From: Paraburkholderia solisilvae
Lineage (GTDB): Bacteria > Pseudomonadota > Gammaproteobacteria > Burkholderiales > Burkholderiaceae
Direction of reading: 5' to 3'
NCBI RefSeq assembly: GCF_902859875.1
Contig: NZ_CADIKF010000002.1
Location: forward strand, 1-64,000
Length of the DNA: 64,000 bases
How positions within the stretch are numbered: the first letter of the stretch is position 1; the number at the start of each line of letters is the position of its first letter. Position numbers and translations under genes: made by a program. The notes under the pieces were generated by a model. It was not told the DNA's origin, did not search any database, and saw nothing but the letters and a program-made list of their open reading frames with translations. Below, one piece after another: positions 27,886 to 36,380 of the stretch.

Positions 27886-29514
27886 TCAGCGTGAAGAAGG
27901 TGCCGTGCTCCATGGCGGATAGATACGCACGGGCAAGACCGGAACAAGGACAAGAAGAACAAGCGCGATACCCGCCATCAGCCGATAGAGATCGGCTGAT
28001 GTCAGCACCACGGCTTGCAGGTGGATCCGGTGCGCGAGTTCGCCAAAGCCATGCGACGCGTCGCCGCTTTGACTCGTCACCAGCATCGTGTTGCCGAGCC
28101 GGTCCACGAGCATGCTCGAATGGAAATGCTCGCGGGCCGTGCCGACACTCTCGATCAGCCCCGTGGCGGCCGCCGCGGAAAAAGTCTTGAGCGAGTTGAA
28201 CATCGCCGAAGCAAACGGGCCTTCCGTAGGTGGCAAGCCCGTTGTGACGCCCATCAGAATGCAGACGATCACCATCGGCTGCGCGATGATCTGCAACGAC
28301 TGAAGCCAGTAGAAGTTCTCGCGTACCCAATCGGACGTAACGAAGCTACCCATGAAACAGGTGGCGGCCATCAGCGCGAGTCCAAACGCGAGCACCCACC
28401 GGTAGTCCACGCGCCGGATATTCAGCACGGCGGCCGTCAAAGGAAGCGCGATCAGCAGCGGAATCGCGACCAGCAACGCCAGCGGCGTGGTTTGCAGCGG
28501 CCTGTAACTGTGAACGTTCGCGAGATACTGGGCCGGTATGACCGCAACGCCGGTCAACAGCACGACCGCGCCTGCCAGTGTCAGAAGTCCGTGCGCGAAA
28601 TTCCTGCGTGAAAGCAGCCGCAGGTTGAAAAACGGCAGCGGGTGATGCCACTCGTTGATCAGGAACGCCACGAGCAGCAGCGTCCCGCCATAAAGCATCA
28701 CGCAGACGAACCCGGAATTCAGCCAGTCGAGGCGATCGCCCTGAAGAAAGCCGACCACGAGCATCGCGATAGCAGGAAAGCCCGTGATGAACCCGGTCCA
28801 GTTGAATGAACGGAACCGTTCGATCTTGAGGGAGTCTTGCGGAAGCCCAATGTGGATCGCGACGCAACTCACGATGCCGAGCGGCACGATTTGCCAGAAC
28901 GCCATTCGCCAGCTGACATACTCGGTCCATAACGCGACGAGCGGTGTGCCGAGCGCCGGTCCGAAAGTCGCCGTGAGCGCATAGCCGGCGAGTCCGTATA
29001 ACTTGATTTTCGGCGGGAGGTAACGCAGCGCCACGATAATCAACATCGGCGGAAGGCATCCGCCGGATAGCCCCTGCAACACGCGCAACGTATAAAGCGC
29101 CGGCAGAGTCGGTGCAAGCGGGCAAAGAAGGCCGAACACCATCGTGGCCAGCATCGCTCCGATAGCGAATCGCTTCAGCGTGAACGTCACACCGAACCAT
29201 GGCGCAAACACCATCACGGCGACATTAGCCGCCTCGAACAGCACGGTGAGCCATGTGCCGTCGTCATGCCCGATCGACAGCGCGCCGCGAATATCCGTCA
29301 TCGCCTGCCCGGTGACCTGCTGGTTGAGGATCGCCGATAGCGACGCAAGCAGCATCCCGATCAGGCCGATCGCAACAGGCAGCGACAACCCCGCCTGAGC
29401 GGACGGTTGCTGAACGGCAGTCTCCGCTTGCCGTGCGGCAGCCGACGACGATAGTGGCTCGACCGTCTGCTCCTGCATTCCGGTTGTCCAAGGGTTCGCG
29501 GTGTCGGTGTTCAT
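27886..29514 (-). CDS. DHA2 (EmrB-type) MFS transporter (pump 1)
   Basis: This 542-aa drug:H+ antiporter has 14 predicted helices and DHA2-type sequences (ILNQQVTGQAMTDIRGALSIGHDDGTWLTVLFEAANV, TLRVLQGLSGGCLPPMLIIVALRYLP, ATFGPALGTPLVALWTEYVSWRMAFW). It is the energy-coupling component and first gene of the pump 1 operon. An ATG was chosen at 29514; a GTG 15 bases upstream is possible. No regulator is fused to the operon, but direct repeats lie upstream. Confidence 0.92.
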   Translation of the reverse strand: MNTDTANPWTTGMQEQTVEPLSSSAAARQAETAVQQPSAQAGLSLPVAIGLIGMLLASLSAILNQQVTGQAMTDIRGALSIGHDDGTWLTVLFEAANVAVMVFAPWFGVTFTLKRFAIGAMLATMVFGLLCPLAPTLPALYTLRVLQGLSGGCLPPMLIIVALRYLPPKIKLYGLAGYALTATFGPALGTPLVALWTEYVSWRMAFWQIVPLGIVSCVAIHIGLPQDSLKIERFRSFNWTGFITGFPAIAMLVVGFLQGDRLDWLNSGFVCVMLYGGTLLLVAFLINEWHHPLPFFNLRLLSRRNFAHGLLTLAGAVVLLTGVAVIPAQYLANVHSYRPLQTTPLALLVAIPLLIALPLTAAVLNIRRVDYRWVLAFGLALMAATCFMGSFVTSDWVRENFYWLQSLQIIAQPMVIVCILMGVTTGLPPTEGPFASAMFNSLKTFSAAAATGLIESVGTAREHFHSSMLVDRLGNTMLVTSQSGDASHGFGELAHRIHLQAVVLTSADLYRLMAGIALVLLVLVPVLPVRIYPPWSTAPSSR

Positions 29515-29632
29515 AAATTGCGCTGGCACTCGTGTTTAACGGTTCGCTCAGATCAAGCGTTTCGCCGCTACGTGATAAGCCGAAAATTCTAAAAGAGGAT
29601 TCCGAAGTTATCGAAGCTGTCACTCGCCCTGT

Positions 29633-29675
29633 TTCTGGCCAATTCATTCTGTAATCTGGCCAACGCCAATGTTGG
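29633..29675. promoter_or_regulatory. Direct and inverted repeats upstream of pump 1
   Basis: TCTGGCCAA occurs twice with a 21-bp period (from 29634 and 29655), i.e. two helical turns, followed by an inverted pair CCAAC/GTTGG (29660-29675). The cluster is about 120-160 bases before the MFS start and could bind a regulator. Confidence 0.35.
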
Positions 29676-29755
29676 GCCTGAGACGGCTCGACCGCGCTCT
29701 GCACATGCCGCTTTTGAGCCGGCATCGCCAAACGGGTGGTCTAACGCCTTAGGCG

Positions 29756-30427
29756 CTAGCCAGGTTGCTTTTCCTCGAAGTGCTGCGGCGCCTCGCGGCG
29801 GTCAAACATTCCATACTCGCGGACAACGCGGATATGTCGCAGACGCACGCCGTCCGGCAGCGTCGTATTGCGCGCAAACGCTTCGGCCGCCGCCTGATCG
29901 CGCCACGTCGCCACCACGATCACGTCGCCGGGCGTCAGCAACGCATCGAACGCGTCCCATGCGACGAGGCCTTGCGCCGCCAGATCGAGCCCAAGCGAGC
30001 GCGCGACCGAACCCGCGCCGGCCTGTTTGACCCAGTCAGACGCACGCTTTCCATCGAACAGCGCGACCGCTGTGCCGACGCCGGTTTCGGTCACATCGAG
30101 ACGTTGCTCGAGCAACGTGTGCCCCGCCGGCACCTGTGTATCCGTAACGACCTGGCCGATGCGCAGGCGATAGTCCGCAAAGACGCGATCACGCGCTGCC
30201 TGCTGCACCTTGTGGTGTTTCGTTGAAACGCGCCAGCGCACGAGCGACTTCTCATCGCGCCAGCTCGACAGCGAGAGCAGCCATCCGTCGCGTGTCAGAC
30301 TTGCATAGCGCGTATTGTCGATAAAGCCATCGACCGCTTCGAGCTCCGGGCGCAGCATCTTCGCCATGCCGAGATAGGCATCGAATTGATCGGCAAACGG
30401 ATTGACTTCAAGCATGGCGGCAAACAT
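29756..30427 (-). CDS. Antibiotic-biosynthesis-monooxygenase (ABM) domain protein
   Basis: This 223-aa protein appears to hold two ABM-type ferredoxin-like domains in tandem. The first is at about 1-95 (FAAMLEVNPFADQFDAYLGMAKMLRPELEAVDGFIDNTRY, then WLLSLSSWRDEKSLVRWR); a second, more divergent one is at about 110-210 (VIVVATWRDQAAAEAFAR). Members are cofactor-free monooxygenases or heme-degrading enzymes; the substrate is unknown. AAGGA lies before the chosen ATG at 30427. It is divergent from a LysR gene that likely regulates it. Confidence 0.82.
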   Translation of the reverse strand: MFAAMLEVNPFADQFDAYLGMAKMLRPELEAVDGFIDNTRYASLTRDGWLLSLSSWRDEKSLVRWRVSTKHHKVQQAARDRVFADYRLRIGQVVTDTQVPAGHTLLEQRLDVTETGVGTAVALFDGKRASDWVKQAGAGSVARSLGLDLAAQGLVAWDAFDALLTPGDVIVVATWRDQAAAEAFARNTTLPDGVRLRHIRVVREYGMFDRREAPQHFEEKQPG

Positions 30428-30754
30428 GATCGATTCCTTCTTCTGGTTAGGGATGCTGATACCGGACATCGCACCTCAAGTGGGTTGCTTTATTGTCCGG
30501 GATAGACAGCATTTCCTGAAGCAAAAGCAGGCTGCAAAACGGGTCAATCAATGCGCGAAATTTGCCAACGCAACTAGTCGATACATGGCCGAGGTGCTCT
30601 CGGGAAAGGTCGATCGTCGGCCATTCGTGATCTTGTTTGGGCCAACCGGAGCGACGCGCCATCGACACGCATTCAGCGCGCTTACAATCGCGCCAAGCGA
30701 TGCTGTTAATCGCGATCGTGGTTGCCGATAAAGGCATGGGAAGGGTGAAGCGAG
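30428..30754. other. Divergent control region, ABM and LysR genes
   Basis: These 327 bases contain no gene. The region is somewhat less GC-rich near 30480-30600 and should carry both promoters and the LysR site. I could not single out one convincing T-N11-A box. Confidence 0.4.
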
Positions 30755-31765
30755 ATGGACAGATTACGCGAGATGGAAGTGTTCGTAGCCATCGTCGATC
30801 GGGGCAGTTTCACCGGGGCATCGGAGAAACTTGGCATGTCGGCGCCTGCGGTCTCACGGGCGCTCACTTCGCTCGAAGCCCGTCTCGGCACGCCATTGCT
30901 GACGCGCACGACCCGCTCGATCCGTCCCACGGAAGCAGGCTTGTCCTATCTCGATACGTGCCGCAAGGTGCTGGATACGATTACGGACGCCGAAGCGAAT
31001 ATCGCGGTTGATCGCGACAACCCCGTCGGCACACTGACGATATCGGCCCCAGTACTGTTCGGGCAACGATTTATCGCGCCGCTCGTCAATGCCTATGCAC
31101 GCCGCTATCCGGACGTGAACGTCAATGCAGTGTACGACGATCGCACCACGCGGCTGCTGGAGGAAGGCGTGGATATCGCGATTCGTATCGGCCATCTCGG
31201 CGATTCGTCGATATTCGCCGTGCCTTTGGGCTTTGTCCGGCGCCGAACGTACGCCGCCCCCGCCTATCTCGCGGAGCACGGAGAACCCGTGCATCCCCGG
31301 GAGCTGATAAACCATCACTGCGTGTCCTTCACAGGAGTGAGCAATCCGTTCGAATGGGAGTTCTATGAGAACGGCTTGAGGCTGCCGGTCCGCCTTCAAC
31401 CGCGGATGATCGTCAATCTGGCGCCGGTGGCCGTGACGGCCGCGGTCGAGCGCATCGGCATCACGCAATTGTTCTCGTATCAGGCCGCTCCCGAAGCGCA
31501 TGCAGGCACGCTGCAGCCTGTGCTGAGCGCGTTCGAGCCGGAATCGACTCCCGTGAATCTGCTGCATGTGGAGCGGCGCGGCGCAAGCGGCAAGGTCCGA
31601 ACCTTCGTCGAATTCGTCACCGGGACGTTGCGCGGCAATGTGCATCTTCAATACGGGGACAACGCGGCGATAACTGACGCGATCGGCCCAACACCCGTTC
31701 CGGCCGAACGCAAGGTCGCGAGGCGGGCAAAGAGGCCGACCAGCGTCTCAGCACGCAACAGCTGA
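30755..31765 (+). CDS. LysR family regulator (CrgA-like)
   Basis: This 336-aa protein has an N-terminal helix-turn-helix (MEVFVAIVDRGSFTGASEKLGMSAPAVSRALTSLEARLG) and an effector domain with the group-typical TRTTRSIRPTEAG linker and DNPVGTLTISAPVLFGQRFIAPLV start. The C-terminal 35 residues are an Arg/Ala-rich extension. It is divergent from the ABM gene, its likely target. It overlaps the end of mug on the opposite strand by 18 bases. Confidence 0.92.
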   Translation: MDRLREMEVFVAIVDRGSFTGASEKLGMSAPAVSRALTSLEARLGTPLLTRTTRSIRPTEAGLSYLDTCRKVLDTITDAEANIAVDRDNPVGTLTISAPVLFGQRFIAPLVNAYARRYPDVNVNAVYDDRTTRLLEEGVDIAIRIGHLGDSSIFAVPLGFVRRRTYAAPAYLAEHGEPVHPRELINHHCVSFTGVSNPFEWEFYENGLRLPVRLQPRMIVNLAPVAVTAAVERIGITQLFSYQAAPEAHAGTLQPVLSAFEPESTPVNLLHVERRGASGKVRTFVEFVTGTLRGNVHLQYGDNAAITDAIGPTPVPAERKVARRAKRPTSVSARNS

Positions 31766-32290
31766 ACGCGTAAACGCCGCCCTATGAAGTTCGCGATACG
31801 CGTTCACGAGCGCATCGAGACTGAATGCGCGGTTCAAGCCGCTGGGGTTCGGCAATACCCACGCACGCGAGCCGCCGAACGGCGCGGCCTGTAGGCCCCA
31901 TTCGATGTCGCGCTTACCGGACATCGCCGCAAGCGCCATCTTCCCAAGGAACGCCACGTACATTGGCGCATAGCGTTCGATCTTCCGCTCGAAATCGGAC
32001 GCCGCTGCTTTGAACTCCAGGCGGGACAGGTCGGCGGCCCGTGACGTTGCGCGTGGTGCGGCTGTTGTCAACCCACAACCGTATTGCAGCAACGCATGAT
32101 CGTCTTCGGGGCGAAGCAGTTCAGGCGTAAAGCCCGCCAGATGCATGACCCGCCAGAACCGGTTGCCTCTGCCCGCAAAGTGGCGACCGGTCGACGCCGC
32201 CAGCATGCCCGGATTGATGCCGCAAAACACGACCGATAAGCCGGGCGCCAGAATATCCGGCAGACATTGAAGTGAATCGGAGCAGGTCAT
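31748..32290 (-). CDS. mug: G/U mismatch-specific DNA glycosylase
   Basis: This protein of about 180 aa is of the MUG/TDG uracil-DNA glycosylase class. It removes uracil, ethenocytosine and similar lesions opposite G. Motifs match E. coli Mug closely: DILAPGLSVVFCGINPG, GRGNRFWRVMHLAGFTPELL and the DNA-intercalating WVLPNPSGLNR. The catalytic Asn is in GINPG. The start at 32290 gives the E. coli-like N-terminus; an ATG 36 bases upstream is an alternative. It overlaps the LysR gene end by 18 bases. Confidence 0.92.
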   Translation of the reverse strand: MTCSDSLQCLPDILAPGLSVVFCGINPGMLAASTGRHFAGRGNRFWRVMHLAGFTPELLRPEDDHALLQYGCGLTTAAPRATSRAADLSRLEFKAAASDFERKIERYAPMYVAFLGKMALAAMSGKRDIEWGLQAAPFGGSRAWVLPNPSGLNRAFSLDALVNAYRELHRAAFTRSAVAC

Positions 32291-32352
32291 CGAGGGTGTC
32301 GATTCCTTGAGCAAAAGGTGCGGCATGGCGAAACATCGGGTGTACGCGCATG

Positions 32353-33390
32353 CTAGGCCATTTCTTCTTCCATGTCGTCGGTCTGGACCTGCGCTTCGGC
32401 GCGCTGATAAGTCCAATGCGGCTGGTTCGTCGCGCCGCCATGGAACCGTTGGCGGTATTGCTTCGGCGTAACGTTGAGCCGCCGTACAAAAGTGATCCGC
32501 ATATGCGTCGCGCTGTGGAAGCCGCATTTGAATGCGACGGTCTTGAGCGGGGCATCGGTCTCTTCAAGCAGTTTTCTCGCCGCATCCACGCGAACCTGCT
32601 CGACAAACGCAGACGGTGTCACCTTCGCATATTTCTCGAACAGCCGCGAGAACGTGCGCCGGCTGACTGAAACCGCCTTCGCAATCTGTTCGATCGACAG
32701 CGCATCGGCAATGTGCTCGGTCACGTATCGATGCACCTTGCTGATGATCGGATCATCGCCTTTGCGTATACCGATGTACGGGCTGTATTGCGACTGCCCG
32801 CCCTCTCTCTGGATATATACAACCAGACGTTTCGCGACCCGCACCGCTATCTCGTGCCCCCAGTCTTCGGCCACGAGCGACAGGCACAGATCGATGCCTG
32901 TGGTCACACCCGCCGACGTAAAGAGGCGTCCGTCGCGCATAAAGATCCGGTCGGGCTGCACATGTGCTTGCGGAAATTCGTCAGCGAGGCGCGCTGCATC
33001 GGCCCAGTGCGTGGTCACTTCCTTGCCGTCGAGCAGACCTGCGTGGGCAAGCACGAACGCCCCGTTGCAAACGGAGCCGAAACGGCCGGCGCCGCGCGCC
33101 TGATTTTTCAACCAGTTCAGAAACTCGCTGCGCGGCTGGTAATCGGGCAAACGCGGCCCGCCCGCAATGAGGAGCAGGTCGGCTTGAACGTCGAAATCCG
33201 CGTAGCACAACGGTATGGATAGCTGCATGCCGTTCGAGCAGGTGACGGGGCCGCCCTGCCCTCTGACAAGAAAGACCTCGTATTTCAGGTGCTCAGGAAG
33301 GAAGGTATTGGCTTCGGCGAATACATCCATGGGGCCTGCAAGATCTAGCGCCTGCACACCATCGAATACCACAATGGCGACTTTCATCAT
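32353..33390 (-). CDS. GlxA-type regulator: DJ-1/PfpI domain plus AraC HTH
   Basis: This 345-aa regulator has an N-terminal DJ-1/PfpI-like domain (VAIVVFDGVQALDLAGPMDVFAEAN; nucleophile-elbow position GSVCNGAFVLAHAGLLDG) and a C-terminal AraC DNA-binding domain (LSIEQIAKAVSVSRRTFSRLFEKY and LKTVAFKCGFHSATHMRITFVRRLNVTPKQYRQRF). GlxA-class members sense small nitrogenous metabolites such as arginine derivatives. GAGGGG precedes two adjacent ATG codons, so the start is 33390 or 33387. No obvious target gene is adjacent apart from mug. Confidence 0.92.
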   Translation of the reverse strand: MMKVAIVVFDGVQALDLAGPMDVFAEANTFLPEHLKYEVFLVRGQGGPVTCSNGMQLSIPLCYADFDVQADLLLIAGGPRLPDYQPRSEFLNWLKNQARGAGRFGSVCNGAFVLAHAGLLDGKEVTTHWADAARLADEFPQAHVQPDRIFMRDGRLFTSAGVTTGIDLCLSLVAEDWGHEIAVRVAKRLVVYIQREGGQSQYSPYIGIRKGDDPIISKVHRYVTEHIADALSIEQIAKAVSVSRRTFSRLFEKYAKVTPSAFVEQVRVDAARKLLEETDAPLKTVAFKCGFHSATHMRITFVRRLNVTPKQYRQRFHGGATNQPHWTYQRAEAQVQTDDMEEEMA

Positions 33391-34066
33391 GTGCCCCTCA
33401 TCCAATCCGGCATGCTCCCGTTGCTGTCGCGGCTCGACCATTCATCGCGACAGTGGCGGTAACGAGCGATGACCCAGATTACCTGAACGGCTGCATAACG
33501 AGGACACCCTTTCCGTTAACTTACTCTTGCGTCGGTGTAACAAGTTGGAGTCCGAGCGGCGCTCAGCCGGCCACGTTCCCGAATCATGGGGCACGCGAGC
33601 ATGTCGCGGGCGCGACGCGGCCCAGATCGCGTATTGAATGGCCGTGTATCGCACGAGGCGCTCGCTTCCCGTGTGCGCCCGCCTTTTACACCTGGCTTCA
33701 AGTCAGTCGAACTCCGGACAGCGCAAGGCAAGCGTCGCGCCGTCCGCCGTCTCAGTCGTGGCTGCCTGGAACGGCATGCCGCGCGCGGTCGACACGGGTG
33801 CGATGCGGCCCGGCCTGGCAGTAATGGCCGGAATACGGTGCATTTTGGCCTGTGAATCCCTCACGAGGAGGCACATATCGCTGCAATAGTTGGCAGAATA
33901 GTTAGTACTTAGTAGCGCCCTCACAATTCTTCCAGAAGCACATCTACCAGGTGCTGGATGGACCGAGCGATGCGGAGAACCCGCCGAAGCCATCGTCCAT
34001 GAGCTGGTGCCGAACATACGCTGTTCTCGAGTTGAAAGGGAAACCGCCGTTTATCTGGCTGCCGGC
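33391..34066. other. Long region without a convincing gene
   Basis: About 675 bases between the GlxA-type gene and the acetolactate-synthase-like gene. Several short frames on both strands overlap each other without ribosome binding sites. The stretch around 33885-33920 is relatively A/T-rich and may hold the promoter for the downstream genes. The part after 33940 could include coding remnants but I recognise nothing. Confidence 0.4.
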
Positions 34067-35971
34067 ATGCAGGCAGCCGTTTCCATTCGAGAGCCAGTTG
34101 TGACCCAAGACCCGAACCTCACGTCCTCCGCTTTGTGTGATTCGTCTGACGCCGGCGAATGGATGTCCGGTGCCGACATCATCCTGCGCGTACTGAGCGA
34201 ACAGGGCGTCGACACCGTCTTCGGATACAGCGGCGGCGCGATCCTGCCGACGTATGACGCCGTGTTTCGTTTCAACGAAATGCATGAGCAAAATCCCGAA
34301 CGCCAGATCAAGCTCGTTGTGCCGGCCAATGAACAGGCCGCGGGCTTCATGGCTGCCGGCTACGCGCGCGCCAGCGGAAAAGTGGGCGTGTTTATGGTGA
34401 CGTCGGGCCCAGGAACCACGAACGCGGTCACGCCCATCGCCGACTGCAACGGTGATTCGATTCCCGTCGTCCTGCTGTGCGGACAGGTGCCGCGCGCCGC
34501 GATCGGCTCCGATGCTTTCCAGGAAGCGCCCGTCTTCAACATCATGTCGGCGTGCGCGAAGCAGGTCTTTCTGGTCACCGACCCGGCGAAGCTCGAACAA
34601 ACACTGAGAAGCGCATTCGAAATCGCGCGGACCGGCCGCCCCGGCCCGGTTGTCGTGGACGTGCCGAAAGACATCCAGAACTGGCGTGGCCCGTTCAAAG
34701 GACACGGGACCTTGCAGTTTCGCGGCTATTCGGATCGCCTTCGAATGGTGGCGCAAGGTGCGCGTCTCGACGCGCACAAACGCGACGAATTCTTCAGCCT
34801 GCTTGCGCAAAGCGAGCGACCGCTGCTGTACGTCGGCGGCGGCGTGATCGCGGCCGGCGCATCGGCCGAACTGCGTCAGTTCGCGCAGCGCTACAGGATT
34901 CCCGTTGTGACCACGCTGATGGGGCTCGGCGCCATGCCCGCGAAACATGAATTGCAGCTCGGCATGCTGGGCATGCACGGCGCCGCCTGCGCGAACTATG
35001 CGGTAGAAGATTGCGACTTCCTGATTGCAGTGGGTGCCCGATTCGACGATCGGGTGGCCGGCGGCCGCCCGGAAGCATTTGCGCCCGGTGCGCGTCATGT
35101 CGCGCACATCGACATCGACGAGGCGGAGATCAACAAGGTCAAACGCACACACTGGAGTCATGTGGGCGATGCGAGGGACACGTTGCTGTCGTTGATGGAG
35201 AAAGGTTCCGTCGCGCAAGCGCAAGCGCCATCGCTGTGGCTCGACCAGGTGCAGGCGTTAAAGCGCGACTACGGCATGAACTACGACCGGAACAACCCGT
35301 TGATTCAGCCGCAGTTCGTCATCGAAATGCTCGACGAGATTACCGGGGGACGGGCCATCCTCTGCACGGGCGTCGGGCAACATCAGATGTGGGCGGCACA
35401 GTTTTTCGATTTCGTCGAACCTCGCAGCTTCCTCACCTCGGGCAGTATGGGGACGATGGGGTTCGGGCTGCCCGCCGCTATCGGCGCCCAGCTGGGCCGG
35501 CCGGATGCGCTTGTGATCGACATCGACGGCGACGGCAGCATCCGGATGAATATCGGTGAACTGGAGACGGCAACCACCTATGGTGTGCCCATCAAGGTGC
35601 TGCTGCTCAACAATCTCGGCGACGGGATGATCCGGCAATGGCAACGCCATTTCTATGAAGGGCGTCTGTGCGTGAGCGACAAGGCCCTCCATAGCAAGAA
35701 CTTCGTGATGGCTGCCAGGGCCGATGGCTTTGAATTTGCCCGTCGCGTAGACAGAATCGACAAGCTCGAAGACAACCTTAGGGCCTTCGTCGAATTCGAA
35801 GGGCCCGCGTTCCTTGAAGTGATGATCGATCAGAACGCCGATGTGTTTCCGATGGTCGGGCCCGGGCAGAGCTATGCGGAGATGGTCACCGGGCCGTTCA
35901 TTGCTGCGCGGTCTGCGCAGGACGCGCAAGCGAAGGGCGCCGAGCGCCGGCAGGCTGCGGACATGTTCTAG
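34067..35971 (+). CDS. Acetolactate synthase large-subunit-like ThDP enzyme
   Basis: This protein of about 634 aa has the three domains of the ThDP-dependent decarboxylase family. The N-terminal pyrimidine-binding domain holds the catalytic Glu in VVPANEQAAGFMAAGYARAS. The central domain (RLDAHKRDEFF to DEAEINKVKR) resembles FAD-binding AHAS. The C-terminal pyrophosphate domain has IDIDGDGSIRMNIGELETA with LLLNNLGDGMIRQWQ. It resembles IlvB, condensing pyruvate to acetolactate, but no regulatory small subunit follows. Instead an ArsR gene starts four bases after the stop. The first 45 residues are poorly conserved; starts at 34007, about 34100 (GTG) or 34163 are alternatives. Confidence 0.82.
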   Translation: MQAAVSIREPVVTQDPNLTSSALCDSSDAGEWMSGADIILRVLSEQGVDTVFGYSGGAILPTYDAVFRFNEMHEQNPERQIKLVVPANEQAAGFMAAGYARASGKVGVFMVTSGPGTTNAVTPIADCNGDSIPVVLLCGQVPRAAIGSDAFQEAPVFNIMSACAKQVFLVTDPAKLEQTLRSAFEIARTGRPGPVVVDVPKDIQNWRGPFKGHGTLQFRGYSDRLRMVAQGARLDAHKRDEFFSLLAQSERPLLYVGGGVIAAGASAELRQFAQRYRIPVVTTLMGLGAMPAKHELQLGMLGMHGAACANYAVEDCDFLIAVGARFDDRVAGGRPEAFAPGARHVAHIDIDEAEINKVKRTHWSHVGDARDTLLSLMEKGSVAQAQAPSLWLDQVQALKRDYGMNYDRNNPLIQPQFVIEMLDEITGGRAILCTGVGQHQMWAAQFFDFVEPRSFLTSGSMGTMGFGLPAAIGAQLGRPDALVIDIDGDGSIRMNIGELETATTYGVPIKVLLLNNLGDGMIRQWQRHFYEGRLCVSDKALHSKNFVMAARADGFEFARRVDRIDKLEDNLRAFVEFEGPAFLEVMIDQNADVFPMVGPGQSYAEMVTGPFIAARSAQDAQAKGAERRQAADMF

Positions 35972-35975
35972 TCAG

Positions 35976-36296
35976 ATGATCGATTTCGACGCTGCCATGC
36001 GGGCGTTGGCTCACCCCTTTCGCAGACAGGTGCTGCAGTGGCTGGCCGATCCGGCCACGCACTTTTGCGAGGTTGAGCCTTCTCCTATTCAAGGGGTTTC
36101 AGTGGGCATGCTCCGCGCGAGAAGCGGCTTGTCGCAGTCCACGGTGTCGGCCCATCTGTCTCAGCTCGAACGCGCGGGCCTGATCAAAGCGCAAAAGATC
36201 GGACAGTGGGTATTTTTATCGCGTAACGAAAGCGCGATCCGTGAATTTGCGGAGCGGCTGTGTGGCGATATCGCGAAGATCGACAGCCGGTTTTAG
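35976..36296 (+). CDS. ArsR family regulator coupled to the acetolactate-synthase-like gene
   Basis: This 106-aa winged-helix protein contains FDAAMRALAHPFRRQVLQWLAD and the recognition region RSGLSQSTVSAHLSQLERAGLIKAQKIGQWVFLSRNE. There is no classical CxC metal site in the recognition helix; a single Cys lies in THFCEVE and another near the C-terminus. It starts four bases after the enzyme stop, so the two are translated together. An autoregulated operon sensing a metabolite is the simplest idea. The ATG was chosen over a longer frame that lies inside the upstream gene. Confidence 0.87.
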   Translation: MIDFDAAMRALAHPFRRQVLQWLADPATHFCEVEPSPIQGVSVGMLRARSGLSQSTVSAHLSQLERAGLIKAQKIGQWVFLSRNESAIREFAERLCGDIAKIDSRF

Positions 36297-36380
36297 CGTC
36301 GTTGCGCTGGCGGGTCAGCGGACGCGGCACGACAGCGCCACGCGGCGTCGTAGTACCGTCATGCCGCTGCCCGCCCGATC

